A model generated the notes under the pieces. It saw only the letters and a list, made by a program, of their open reading frames with translations. It had not been told where the DNA came from and ran no database searches. A stretch of DNA of 64,000 bases, from the NCBI GenBank assembly GCA_028671895.1, contig CM053802.1, forward strand, positions 37,858,201-37,922,200. Direction: 5' to 3'. This stretch comes from Oenanthe sinensis. Its lineage: Eukaryota > Streptophyta > Magnoliopsida > Apiales > Apiaceae. The position numbers and the translations under genes were made by a program. Below are positions 1 through 10,374 of the stretch, in pieces (the first letter of the stretch is position 1; each line of letters begins with the position of its first letter).

Positions 1-188
1 TAAAGACTGAAAATTAAATATAACAAAGAGATTTAAAATTACTGATAGATTGGTTTTTCCATCAGTGTATATTTTTGCTCAATGTTTCTAGGTTAAAATA
101 AACCTAGCTTCATTTTACAAAGTTAGAAGATAAACCGAATGTTCTTACAAAGTGCTCTAAGGCTGAACAGTTGATTCAAGAAAAATAG
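1..188 (-). repeat. Sirevirus-like LTR fragment (left part, split by insertion)
   Basis: Non-coding AT-rich sequence. It resembles 29640-29830 inside another LTR: both hold a run like TGGATTGGTTTCCCATTAGTG followed by TTTTTGCT. It ends exactly at the five-base duplication AATAG beside the 27 kb element and resumes at 27248, so it is one half of an LTR that was the target of that insertion. The rest lies off the left edge of the window. The lineage is inferred from the right half. Confidence 0.55.
184..188. repeat. Target-site duplication AATAG (left copy)
   Basis: AATAG directly precedes the TGTTAGG terminus at 189 and recurs at 27243-27247 directly after the CCAACA terminus. The match is perfect and pairs two ends 27 kb apart as one insertion. 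Confidence 0.9.
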
Positions 189-490
189 TGTTAGGTCCAA
201 ATATGTTGTAGAGGGGGGGTGAATACAACTTTTTACGATTTAAGGAATATGAGAAGCAATGAGAAGCAATAAATATTATGTAATAAATCAACACAGAATT
301 TCAAGAATATATCGTTATATTCATTGAAGGATTTGCTACAACATTCATTACAATAGTACAACAGAAGTAAAGAGAGAGGAGTAAATGATACTAAGCTCTG
401 TGAATTTACTCCCTCTCTATTACAAGTGTTTTTCTCAATATTGCTTTACATTGCGTTCTATGCTCTCTTGAAATGTTACACAAGTACTTC

Positions 491-498
491 TATTTATA
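491..498 (-). promoter_or_regulatory. TATA box of the outer element LTR
   Basis: TATAAATA on the minus strand, in the half of the LTR nearer its 3' end. The same octamer sits at 25968-25975 in the 5' LTR copy. Its role as the transcription start signal is inferred from position. Confidence 0.5.
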
Positions 499-654
499 CT
501 ACTTTGTAATCTATGACTTGTAGACTTGATCTTGTCCTTTTTGTGTACGTGGCCCAATCAGGACTCGTTAACAAAAAGTACTTTCCCAACCACTCTGGAT
601 TAACCGTTCACAATAAGCCACTTGTCCCTTGAACATTAAATGCTACATATCGAC

Positions 655-870
655 CTGCATCTCGATCTCGGCCTGGACCCATCTCGATCTCGATCTGGGT
701 TGACAATCTCGATCTCGATCTCGATCTGTGAAAATCTCGATCTCGATCTGTGAAAATCTCGATCTCGATCTATGAGAATCTCGATCTCGATCTGTGAGAA
801 TCTCGATCTCGATCTCGATCTATAAGAATCTCGATCTCGATCTATGAGAATCTCGATCTCGATCTCGATC
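655..870 (-). repeat. GATCTC hexamer array inside LTR
   Basis: Blocks of two to four CGATCT units are separated by eight-to-ten-base linkers such as GTGAAAAT and ATGAGAAT, giving a higher-order period of about 22-24 bp. The stretch is CpG-bearing in an otherwise AT-rich LTR. Its translation gives only Arg/Ser/Asp repeats, so it is not coding. Confidence 0.85.
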
Positions 871-877
871 TTGGTTT

Positions 878-1035
878 GGATCGACATTTGCCTTGCAATG
901 TTTATCTTTAATAATCAATCTCGATCCGCATCTCGATCTGCCGTGGATCGACATTTGCCTTGCAATGTTTATCTTTAATAATCAATCTCGATCCGCATCT
1001 CGATCTGCTGTGGATCGACATTTGCCTTGGCAAAT
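878..1035 (-). repeat. 67 bp tandem repeat in LTR
   Basis: TCGACATTTGCCTTG recurs at 881, 948 and 1015, a period of 67 bp. There are two full units and a partial third. The same array is present in the partner LTR at about 26323-26480. Confidence 0.85.
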
Positions 1036-1799
1036 ATGCACTCATCGAATGTTGACTTTCTTTAGTGACTAATTGTGGATTAACCTTTATGAGCAAGTTT
1101 CCCTAGCTTCTTCAATATTCTTCAACAAGCTCTTGAACATGGATCTCTACTACTGACATAAACTTGCTATCAATGTCCTGACACTTGATGCAACGGTCTG
1201 GTTCATAAGTGACTAGTCTTGATAGGGTTCTTGCTTCTGAATAGATTACCATGTTCAATTGGTAATGTGGCTTCCCAATAAGTGGTTCGAACATTAACTG
1301 TTAATAAACAATGTAACTTCACTAGAATCTTTTCTAGTACTTCGACAACGTCTTCATTACTACTACAATCTTGAATACTTCATTCTCTGTTCTTCACTGA
1401 TTGTCAGTGAGTATAACTTCAAGACTGTAGCTGTCTTCTTTAACCTTTGTCTTTACCATGTCTTCAATTCTTCTAGATTCCTATGCTTAAAACACTGTCT
1501 ATCTTCAATCAATGCTGTTACACTGAAATCTTTTAGTGGCACTGCTATACTGAATCTTCAACACTTTTAAAACCCTGAAAGTCTTTAAACATTATTCTTC
1601 ACTGAGGCATGAACATATAAATGAACTTCTTTCAGTGACCTGTAGTAGACTTCAAAACTTCTTCTAATGTCTTGATTCACTGTATTTGCCTTGTCTTCAT
1701 GTCTTGCTGATTTCTGTGTAATCGTAGTATTATTTACTTGTCCTGTTCTAGTGTTGAGTTATCACGATTACTATTTATACAGCTTCGTCGTTTCCAACA

Positions 1800-1812
1800 A
1801 TCTCCCCCTATT
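1800..1812 (-). other. Polypurine tract of the outer element
   Basis: Read on the minus strand this is AAATAGGGGGAGAT, directly upstream of the TGTTGGAAAC terminus. This is where plus-strand DNA synthesis would be primed. It marks 189-1799 as the 3' LTR. Confidence 0.8.
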
Positions 1813-3122
1813 TGATTGTTAAACTTTTAGCAAACAAATAACCTAGGGAGGATAACTCAACTAACAACTAGAAAAAGAATGTCCGAGACTTGTAAATAAT
1901 GCTACTGGTTTTCCTGGATCAAATATTGCATTTCCAGAATTCTTGTGTGACTGAAACGAAAGATGCTTGTTCCTCTGACGCTGAACTGATATTCAAATTG
2001 TATCATTTTCATTTCTGTCTATTTGAGCTTTCTCCGTTTCAAAATCCTTCAGTTTGAACTTAAAGAACTTATCATGAACAGATCTTCATAAGAATCAATT
2101 CCTGGGTATGTCTTCAACAAATACTGAACATAGCTCAAATAATGTTCTCCCCCTAAGAATGTGATTCTCCTTCTTATTCTTCTTCTCCCTTTAGAAAATC
2201 AATGGAATAGTCATTTCTTTTCTGTTCTTCCCACTTGCATTAGGAATCTTCTTCTGACAACTCCTTTCAAGTCTAGGATACAGTTTCTTGATTCTCCCAT
2301 CTTCTGTTGTTTCCCCTCAGGATCCGAAGATAAGATTTTCTTTTTCCAGTCTAAAATCTCCCCCTAAGGATACGAACCCCCTTTCTTCAAGGATCTTCCC
2401 TTAGAATCCTCCAATGGCCTCTTCCCTTATAATCATGCGACTCCTTTAGGATATTAGCTTTAGGATATTAGCTTTTCCGAAGGTTATGAAGATAAGACTT
2501 TATTAACTTCTCCTTCTTTTTTTCTTGTTATAACTATAACACTATAACTTCTCCCTGTTTATAAACTTGTTATAACTATAACTTTTTCCTACTATAACTT
2601 CTCCCCCTTAGTTGAGGAATCCTCCAAAGGCCCACTTTTGAAGATACCAATTGTTAATACCAATTGTTAGGTCCTCTTTTAGATGGTTTGTCTCCCAAAG
2701 AAGGTTCTCGTCTGTCGTTGATCGGGAAAAAATAATAACTTTTCTTCCAGAAGTAGCAAGTAGCAAGGGTAAGTGTTTGGCTTATGGTTTCCTCACTTCT
2801 ACTACGTTCTGTCGGTGTTTACACTTTAGCATAGAGTATTTTAAGTGTTTCTCTCTTTCTCTCCCTATCTCTCACTCAAGTGTATCTCTCCCTCACTTTC
2901 ACTTAAGTGTTTCTCTCTCTCACTTTCACTCTGCATTCCAAATGTAGCCTTCTGTACCTGCAAGTGAAATCCGTCAATCCATACATATTCCCAACACCTG
3001 ATTCATCAGAATGAACTGAATCACTATCAAGTGGAGAATTTGCCTCGTAGAGGTGTTCTTGATCTATCATGCATAAGCACTGTCTCACACCAGACTCAAT
3101 AGCAATTGCTAAATCACTGTCT
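1813..3122 (-). other. 3' internal region of the outer element, non-coding, with repeated polypurine-like tracts
   Basis: No open frame resembling a retrotransposon protein. Copies of the tract complementary to CTCCCCCTWAG occur at about 2147-2157, 2357-2369 and 2601-2611. CT-rich text around 2850-2930 carries the repeat TCTCTCCCTCACTTTCACT. The stretch resembles 46990-47730, beside another Sirevirus-like LTR. It ends at the AGTAG duplication of the nested chromovirus. Confidence 0.6.
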
Positions 3123-3127
3123 AGTAG
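3123..3127. repeat. Target-site duplication AGTAG (left copy)
   Basis: AGTAG precedes the TGTAACACCCCC terminus and recurs at 10370-10374 after the second LTR. This shows the chromovirus inserted into the interior of the outer element. Confidence 0.9.
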
Positions 3128-4764
3128 TGTAACACCCCCTTCTCAAAATGAGACGAGGGGTTACTTATCAAATCACAAATCTGCATATGAAATACTAAAA
3201 TCCACCAATTTAATAATTAAATAGGTCCAACTAATCTCCAAACTAATATTAAAACCTCCAAAATAATTCAAAAACTCTAATAATAAATGATGTCTAAATA
3301 TTACGGAAAGCTCAAACGCCCTAATAAGTGGAATAAGGGTAGCTCTCCATTACACAGCCCGAAATCCCCCTAAGTACCTGCCAGAAGAAAGAATACGGCA
3401 TGAGCCAAATGCCCAGTACGGATTGGAATACAGTTTATAAAACAAGAAGCAAGATATATAATTTGATAATAATAAATAAACTTTAATTTTTAAAAACAAG
3501 GCTGAAGCAAAGAGGGGTTATGATATTTCATACCGATATCAAAACAAATAACAAATACACACATCATAGGGTACCTAATGCGTGCAACAAACCGGACAAC
3601 GTGTACGGCATATACAACGTCACCGTCAAATATCAAATCACAAATCAAATCAAATCTGGGTGCACCCACGTATCCTCAAACAAATATCAAAATGCACAAA
3701 GCTCATCACCTGAGCTATCAGAAGGATACGCCGTGACTAATCACACTGCCACGGAAGTGTCATGCCACTGGTGCCGCAATGACATGGCTGTAGTACTCCT
3801 ACAGCTGGTTAACTCGGTATACCCTATATCACTCTAAGGGTTCAAATAAAATAATTTTCACAATTTTAAAATCACCTGAACAGATATTTCAAATATTCTA
3901 CGCAGATATGTAACATACATAATTTTAGAAAATCGCAGAGACAAATATTTAAATATTTGGAATCAGACTTTAAAATAACTTTCTGAGAATCAAAACATTT
4001 AAAACGAATAATAATGGAAGGAATAGATTTACGAACAGAACGAATTAAATAGAATTAATCCTAAAAAGAGTAGCACTGAAGAGAAAGGGGACGAAATCCG
4101 TACCTCAAAAATAGCAATTATAAACACAATCTAAATCTGCAAATTCCGCAAACGACATGCTAAACTCCTGTGTTCAGATCTAATGACAAATATATATTTA
4201 TTAAATAATATACTTCTATAAAATATTATTAATACAGTATTATTATCTCTTATCAGTAGTATTATGATCACCCGAGATAATATAAATAATTTAATCTAAA
4301 CACATGCGGCAGTAGCAGTAGCTTCAGAATTTGGTGTACATATATCTTGCATACTCTGTAATTCACTTTTTGTTTAAATCAGTTGACCCAGTTGACTAGT
4401 AAATTAATAAACTATTAATTAAACTAATACATGATCACACCATAACTTTTTGTACATATATATACATGAATAAAAGTAAGTTTTATACACAAAGTATATG
4501 TACCTGTTTGTTAATGAAGAAAATCGCCGAATCCTTTTCTTCTCTCTACGGCTAACATAGGTTTAATAAAATATCTTACCTCGTGTTTGTATATATATAA
4601 ACCCAATGACTATTAATCAATTACTAATCAAATTACTATTTAAATTATAATTCTATTTCTAATCAAATTCAACATAAATTATTATTATTAAATAACCTCA
4701 CAAATATAATTCTAATTCTAAATTAATATTATTACTATTTAAATAAATAATTAGGGATATTACA
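3128..4764 (-). repeat. 3' LTR of the nested chromovirus
   Basis: 1637 bp, TGTAACACC to GATATTACA. The left terminus is a strong dyad: GTAAC, CCCC and CTCA pair with TGAG, GGGG and GTTAC around AAA within the first 40 bases. A 105-codon open frame at 3520-3837 occurs in both LTR copies, resembles no family I know, and is not called a gene. Confidence 0.92.
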
Positions 4765-4784
4765 TATATACCCCCTTAAAAAGG
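4765..4784 (-). other. Polypurine tract of the nested chromovirus
   Basis: On the minus strand the sequence CCTTTTTAAGGGGGTATATA runs into the LTR terminus. The purine core AAGGGGG is intact. Confidence 0.75.
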
Positions 4785-5159
4785 ATTCCGTCCCCGGAAT
4801 CGAACCAAACTAAAACTCATTCCCGAATCAAATAAGTGCAGATATTTATCACAGATAGATTCTTCTAATTCCCAAGTAGCCTCTCTCTCAGAATGATTCT
4901 TCCACAAAACTTTAACAAACAGAATGGTTCTCTTCCTCATAAGTCGCTCATCTCAAACTAAGATAGTTTCAGTCTCCTCCTCACAAGAAAGATCTTCATT
5001 AATCTTATGTAACGAATATTGAACTACGTGCAACAGATGATACTTGTAACCTCTTAAAACAGACATATATAACACATTATGCACATGGGATAACTGTTGT
5101 GGCAATGCTACTCTATAAACAACTTCTTTCACTCTTTCTGTGACATCAAAAGGACCAAC
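4785..5159 (-). pseudogene. Chromodomain-like C-terminal tail of gypsy integrase
   Basis: The minus-strand translation shows LPQQLSHVHNV, the usual motif after the integrase C-terminal domain, then further on VKVLWKNHSEREATWELEE and a final RFRGRNPF just before the polypurine tract. The VKVLW...ATWE text matches the chromodomain-like tail of Tekay/Del chromoviruses, which is thought to direct integration to modified chromatin. A stop falls just before the chromodomain core. It forms the 3' end of the pol remnant at 5160-7545. Confidence 0.65.
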
Positions 5160-5546
5160 CTATCTTGGACTAAGCTTCATTTTCATACCAAAATGTTTAA
5201 CACCCTTCCAAGAAGACACCTTTAAAAACACCTGATCACCATGCTCAAATCCACCAAGTTTCCTCTTTTTATCTGCATATCTCTTTTGACGCGATTGAGC
5301 TTCCTTTAAGTTTTCTTTAGCCTGCTCTATCTTCTCGTTAGTTACCTGAACCAGCTCTGGCCCTTCAATGAAACTCTCTCTAACCTCATTCCAACAAGTC
5401 GATGCTTTACATTTTTTTTTACCATACAACGCCTCAAATGATGGCATACCAATGCTCGTTTGCCAATTATTATTGTACACAAACTCCACAAGATACAAAT
5501 ATTTATCCCAATCACCAGAACACTTCAGAGCACTAGTCCTTAACAT
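5160..5546 (-). pseudogene. Gypsy integrase, C-terminal part
   Basis: A 128-codon open stretch. It begins with the region after the catalytic Glu (WDKYLYLVEFVYNNNW, then SFEALYGKK), and continues through a basic linker RQKRYADKKRK to a GD-Q-V-FLKVS-WKGV block typical of the gypsy integrase C-terminal DNA-binding domain. Catalytic residues lie upstream at 5560-5903. It is separated from the integrase core by stops, so no full enzyme could be made. The first Met shown is internal to the original protein, not a true start. Confidence 0.8.
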
Positions 5547-5559
5547 ATTTTCTAACGTC

Positions 5560-5903
5560 TGAATCGTCCTCTCTGACTGTCCATCAGTTTATGGATGAAA
5601 AGATATATTATAATTAAGCCTCGTACCTCAAGCCTGCTAAAATACCTTCCAAAAACGCGAAATAAACCTCGTATCCTTGTCTAAAATTATCAACACAGGC
5701 ACACTATGAAGTCTAAAAATATTCCGCTGAAATATGTCTACCAAATCATGAATATGAGTAGTCTCTCTAATAAGTAAGAAATGAGTTGATTTTATAAGTC
5801 TATCAACTACCACCCAAATAACATCATTTTTCCTGAAGCTCCTCGGTAAACCGGTCACAAAATCCATGGTAATGTTTTCCCACTTCCAAACCAGGATATC
5901 CAA
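5560..5903 (-). pseudogene. Gypsy integrase catalytic core remnant
   Basis: The minus-strand translation gives WKWENITMDFVTGLP, carrying the first catalytic Asp, then VVDRLIKSTHFL, then DKDTRF with the second Asp. A DGQSERTIQTLE segment at about 5560-5600 carries the catalytic Glu. The D,D,E residues are all still visible, but at least three stop codons lie between the second Asp and the Glu. This enzyme would insert the cDNA copy into chromosomal DNA. Confidence 0.82.
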
Positions 5904-6027
5904 CTACTGTAACATTTCACTATATCTCTGGTGTTCAATTTTCACCTGTTGACATGTAAGACATTACCCCCACGAACTCTATTATGTCTCGTTTCATTTC
6001 ACTCCACCAAAAGTGCTTCTTCAAATC

Positions 6028-6928
6028 TCAATACATCTTAGTAGAACTTGGATAAATAGAGAATGAAGAACTATGAGCCTCAGTCAAAACTGCTTCACGA
6101 ACTGCTATATCTGCAGGTACACACAATCTACTACCCAACCATACCACACCATGAACATCAATATGAAACTCTGTTTTCTTGCCATCTGCCACATTCGATC
6201 TAATAGCTTCTAACCCTATATCATTTTTCTGACCTTCCTTATCCCTTAAGACTAGATTTGATTCCACCTTCAAACTTGTCATGCTTGCAGTCGATCCTCC
6301 AACATACAGCTCCACACCCAAGCGCTCCGTATCTGAAATAAGGTGCTGCTGAGTGATAAGAGATGCAACACTTTCCAAATTCTTCCTACTAAGAGCGTCT
6401 TCCACTACATTCGTCTTTCCTATATGGTACTGAATTTTAGCATCATAATTTTTAATAAGTTCAAGCCACCTCATCTGCCTCATGTTTAGATCCTTTTGTG
6501 TAAAAATGTATTTGAGACTCTTGTGATCAGTGAAAATGTGACAAGTTTCTCCATACAAATAATGCCTCCAAATTTTTAAGGCAAATACCACTGCTGCTAA
6601 CTCCAAGTCATGTGTAAGATAGTTTACCTCATAAGGTTTAAGCTGCCTAGCGACGTAAGAACTTAGCATCCCATGGTGAATAAGAACACACCCCAATCCT
6701 CTATTAGTAGCATCACCATAAATCTGATGTCCTTCACTTCATAATGGTAAAACAAGTATAGGAGCAGACACCAACATCTTCTTCAACTCTTGAAAACTCT
6801 ACTCACGATCATCATTCCACTCGAACTGAACACCATTTCGCATCAACTGAGTCAACGTCTATAAAACGCCTATAGTAGCCTGCCAAACCCAAGAAACTAC
6901 TCACCTTTGTCACAGTACAAGGTCTCAG
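6028..6928 (-). pseudogene. Gypsy RNase H and integrase zinc-binding linker remnant
   Basis: After a stop-ridden stretch (6700-6928) that still shows SSFLGLAGYYRRFI of the RT thumb/connection, a 222-codon open stretch (6028-6696) reads through RNase H. It shows GCVLIHHG, ARQLKPYEVNY, FALKIWRHYLYG, FTDHKSLKYIFTQKDLNMRQ and VVEDALSRK. RNase H removes the RNA template during cDNA synthesis. The linker after 6400 leads into the integrase N-terminal region. It shares the order and strand of the flanking pol pieces. Confidence 0.82.
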
Positions 6929-7545
6929 TCAATTTGTGATAGCCTCGACTTTCGCATGATCCAACTTAATCCCCTTACCAGACACAATATGCCTAAAAAA
7001 TGTAACCTGCTCTAACCAGAATTCACACTTTGAAATTTTTTTAAACAATTTCTTTTTCCTCAAGATTTCAAGAACAATGTGCAAATATTCCTCATGTTCT
7101 TCTTTACTCCTAGAGCATATCAAGATATCATCAATGAAAACCACACAAACTTATCAAACTAATCATGAAGGACGCGATTCATCAAATCCATAAATACTGT
7201 TGGAGCATTCGTCAACTTAAAAACATCACAAGAAACTCATAATGACCATATCAAGTACGAAATATTGTCTTTAGAATATCTTCATTTCTTACTTGTAACT
7301 GATGATAATCTCAAATCTATCGTCGAAATAAATATTTTTTTCTCTTGCAAATAATCGAACAAGCCATCAATGCGTGACAAATGATACATGTTTCTAACAG
7401 TTATCTTATTCAACTCTTGTAGTCAATACACAATCTCATAGACCCGTCTTTCTTCTTCACAAAAAAAAATAGTGGAGCACCTCATGGAGATACACTCGGT
7501 CTGATAAATCCCATATCCAACAAGTCTCGTAACTGCTGTTTAATT
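6929..7545 (-). pseudogene. Gypsy reverse transcriptase remnant
   Basis: An N-terminal piece near 7430-7540 shows DMGFIRPSVSP and KKKDGSMRLCIDY, both hallmarks of gypsy RT. The active-site block at about 7120-7144 reads VFIDDILI with both catalytic Asp residues, followed by KCEFWLEQVTFF at the start of the thumb. Stops and frameshifts separate these blocks. Without the upstream gag and protease, this copy cannot be autonomous. Confidence 0.82.
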
Positions 7546-8711
7546 CCTATATAACTTTAATGGTGTCATCCTATATAATACTTTCAAACAACTTCATCCC
7601 TGATGACAAATTCAAGAATAACATGTACATGCTTTTATGAAATGACACACCTTTTCATGTCTTATGAGAATTCTCAAACTTACAATTCTAAAATCCGTCC
7701 ACTACTTTCTTTTTATACTCTAACATCTCTAGTTATATAGAACCACTTAGGTTAGTTCTCAATTCCTATTAAATCTCTCATTACTTTAAAGATGTATCAC
7801 GAACCCTTCGAGCAATCTAACTTAACAAACCTCATTGTGTACTTTAAAATATTCTCATCATCATCCTACCTAACGAAATATAACATCCAAAGGTAAACTT
7901 CTTTATGCACACTTGAGAAATATTGCATGATGAACACATTAATAAATCATTTTCAATCCATTATCATCTTGAAATCTTTTCATCTAGTCGCATTCATATT
8001 CTTGCACCACATTTTAAATTATATACATTTGATTTCACATCTTGCCATGATAGCGAACCTAGTACCTCTTTACATTTAACTCATTGGTAGTCAATAATCC
8101 TTAATATGTCGCTCATCGTATTCCTAGTGGAAGTCTTAAAGCCACACAATTCTTAGCCAAAAGTTATCTTACTCGTAAAGCCAAATTTATCCTAAATACA
8201 CCTTTCATTTAAAAATCTTGATCTATAATTAATAACATACTTGCAGCTTCATAGATATTTCACTTTCCTTTTCAATCAAATGCTCCAAAATGTTTGATGA
8301 ATAAATCCTTAAATATTTAATCAAGGTCATGCATCACTATCAGTAATAAGTTTGCCTAGATAAGTATATTCTACAGATTCTAAACACTCTTGATAATTAT
8401 CACGAAGGCACATAAAAGGATCCATTTACGAAGATTAAAAGGAAAAATTCTGAAAAGATGAGAAAGAAGCAACAAAATGAGTCAAAACATATTCAAATAA
8501 TGCAAAAGCTCCACGTTTAAAAAGGATTCACAATATCAAATACAGATACGAATGAATTCGCAGAAAGAGGCAAACTGAAGTATTTTATAAAAAAATTTGT
8601 GACATAATGTTGAAATGAACGCAACTACATGAAGTCTCAAAATAGAATACCCATCCTAATGGCTACCCAAACTCACAGGTCAAACCTAAATAGGTTTTCT
8701 ACAAGAAAGAA
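7546..8711 (-). other. Non-coding leader/lost gag region of the nested chromovirus
   Basis: AT-rich sequence between the primer site and RT. A short frame from an ATG at 8425 (minus strand) runs only about 35 codons with no zinc knuckle or other gag feature. I see no protease DTG/DSG motif. Gag and protease appear to be deleted or eroded beyond recognition. Confidence 0.5.
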
Positions 8712-8728
8712 CCTAAGCTCTGATGCCA
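8712..8728 (-). other. Primer-binding site of the nested chromovirus
   Basis: On the minus strand TGGCATCAGAGCTTAGG, four bases from the LTR end. It matches the initiator-Met tRNA 3' end pattern TGGTATCAGAGC with one change. Confidence 0.85.
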
Positions 8729-8732
8729 TCTC

Positions 8733-10369
8733 TGTAACACCCCCTTCTCAAAATGAGACGAGGGGTTACTTATCAAATCACAAATCTGCATAGGAAATAC
8801 TAAAATCCACCAATTTAATAATTAAATAGGTCCAACTAATCTCCAAACTAATATTAAAACCTCCAAAATAATTCAAAAACTCTAATAATAAATGATGTCT
8901 AAATATTACGGAAAGCTCAAACGCCCTAATAAGTGGAATAAGGGTAGCTCTCCATTACACAGCCCGAAATCCCCCTAAGTACCTACCAGAAGAAAGAATA
9001 CGGCATGAGCCAAATGCCCAGTACGGATTGGAATACAGTTTATAAAACAAGAAGCAAGATATATAATTTGATAATAATAAATAAACTTTAATTTTTAAAA
9101 ACAAGGCTGAAGCAAAGAGGGGTTATGATATTTCATACCGATATCAAAACAGATAACAAATACACACATCATAGGGTACCTAATGCGTGCAACAAACCGG
9201 ACAACGTGTACGGCATATACAACGTCACCGTCAAATATCAAATCACAAATCAAATCAAATCTGGGTGCACCCACGTATCCTCAAACAAATATCAAAATGC
9301 GCAAAGCTCATCACCTGAGCTATCAGAAGGATACGCCGTGACTAATCACACTGCCACGGAAGTGTCATGCCACTGGTGCCGCAATGACATGGCTGTAGTA
9401 CTCCTACAGCTGGTTAACTCGGTATACCCTATATCACTCTAAGGGTTCAAATAAAATAATTTTCACAATTTTAAAATCACCTGAACAGATATTTCAAATA
9501 TTCTACGCAGATATGTAACATACATAATTTTAGAAAATCGCAGAGACAAATATTTAAATATTTGGAATCAGACTTTAAAATAACTTTCTGAGAATCAAAA
9601 CATTTAAAACGAATAATAATGGAAGGAATAGATTTACGAACAGAACGAATTAAATAGAATTAATCCTAAAAAGAGTAGCACTGAAGAGAAAGGGGACGAA
9701 ATCCGTACCTCAAAAATAGCAATTATAAACACAATCTAAATCTGCAAATTCCGCAAACGACATGCTAAACTCCTGTGTTCAGATCTAATGACAAATATAT
9801 ATTTATTAAATAATATACTTCTATAAAATATTATTAATACAGTATTATTATCTCTTATCAGTAGTATTATGATCACCCGAGATAATATAAATAATTTAAT
9901 CTAAACACATGCGGCAGTAGCAGTAGCTTCAGAATTTGGTGTACATATATCTTGCATACTCTGTAATTCACTTTTTGTTTAAATCAGTTGACCCAGTTGA
10001 CTAGTAAATTAATAAACTATTAATTAAACTAATACATGATCACACCATAACTTTTTGTACATATATATACATGAATAAAAGTAAGTTTTATACACAAAGT
10101 ATATGTACCTGTTTGTTAATGAAGAAAATCGCCGAATCCTTTTCTTCTCTCTACGGCTAACATAGGTTTAATAAAATATCTTACCTCGTGTTTGTATATA
10201 TATAAACCCAATGACTATTAATCAATTACTAATCAAATTACTATTTAAATTATAATTCTATTTCTAATCAAATTCAACATAAATTATTATTATTAAATAA
10301 CCTCACAAATATAATTCTAATTCTAAATTAATATTATTACTATTTAAATAAATAATTAGGGATATTACA
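8733..10369 (-). repeat. 5' LTR of the nested chromovirus
   Basis: 1637 bp, the same length as its partner at 3128-4764. By eye it differs at four positions near 8786, 8984, 9152 and 9301, about 0.25%. It carries the same terminal dyad. Confidence 0.92.
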
Positions 10370-10374
10370 AGTAG
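10370..10374. repeat. Target-site duplication AGTAG (right copy)
   Basis: A perfect copy of 3123-3127, directly after the LTR terminus TATTACA. Confidence 0.9.

Larger units (their letters stand above)
189..1799 (-). repeat. 3' LTR of the outer Sirevirus-like element
   Basis: 1611 bp, from TGTTAGGTCC to TTTCCAACA. A TATA box on the minus strand reads TATAAATA at 491-498. The middle holds a GATCTC hexamer array (about 655-870) and a 67 bp tandem repeat (878-1035). It is 35 bp longer than its partner at 25667-27242. Nearly all of that difference is array length: one 12 bp and one 22 bp change. Confidence 0.9.
3128..10369 (-). mobile_element. Ty3/gypsy chromovirus (Tekay/Del type), defective
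   Basis: 7242 bp with 1637 bp LTRs, a perfect AGTAG duplication, a primer site beside the right LTR and a polypurine tract beside the left LTR; it reads on the minus strand. Pol remnants follow in order: RT, RNase H, integrase, then a chromodomain-like tail. The Tekay/Del assignment is by resemblance of integrase and the C-terminal tail to that clade. The 1.2 kb between the primer site and the start of RT holds no recognisable gag or protease. The LTR pair differs at about four bases while pol has many stops, so this copy was probably mobilised by another element's proteins. Confidence 0.88.

Noticed and set aside
636..887. Open frame of Arg/Ser/Asp repeats resembling an RS domain (also at 26113-26397)
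   Set aside because: It is a direct read-out of the GATCTC hexamer array inside both LTRs of one element.
3520..3837. 105-codon frame present twice (also 9125-9442)
   Set aside because: Both copies lie at the same place in the two LTRs of one chromovirus. Repetition reflects LTR duplication, and the sequence has no domain.
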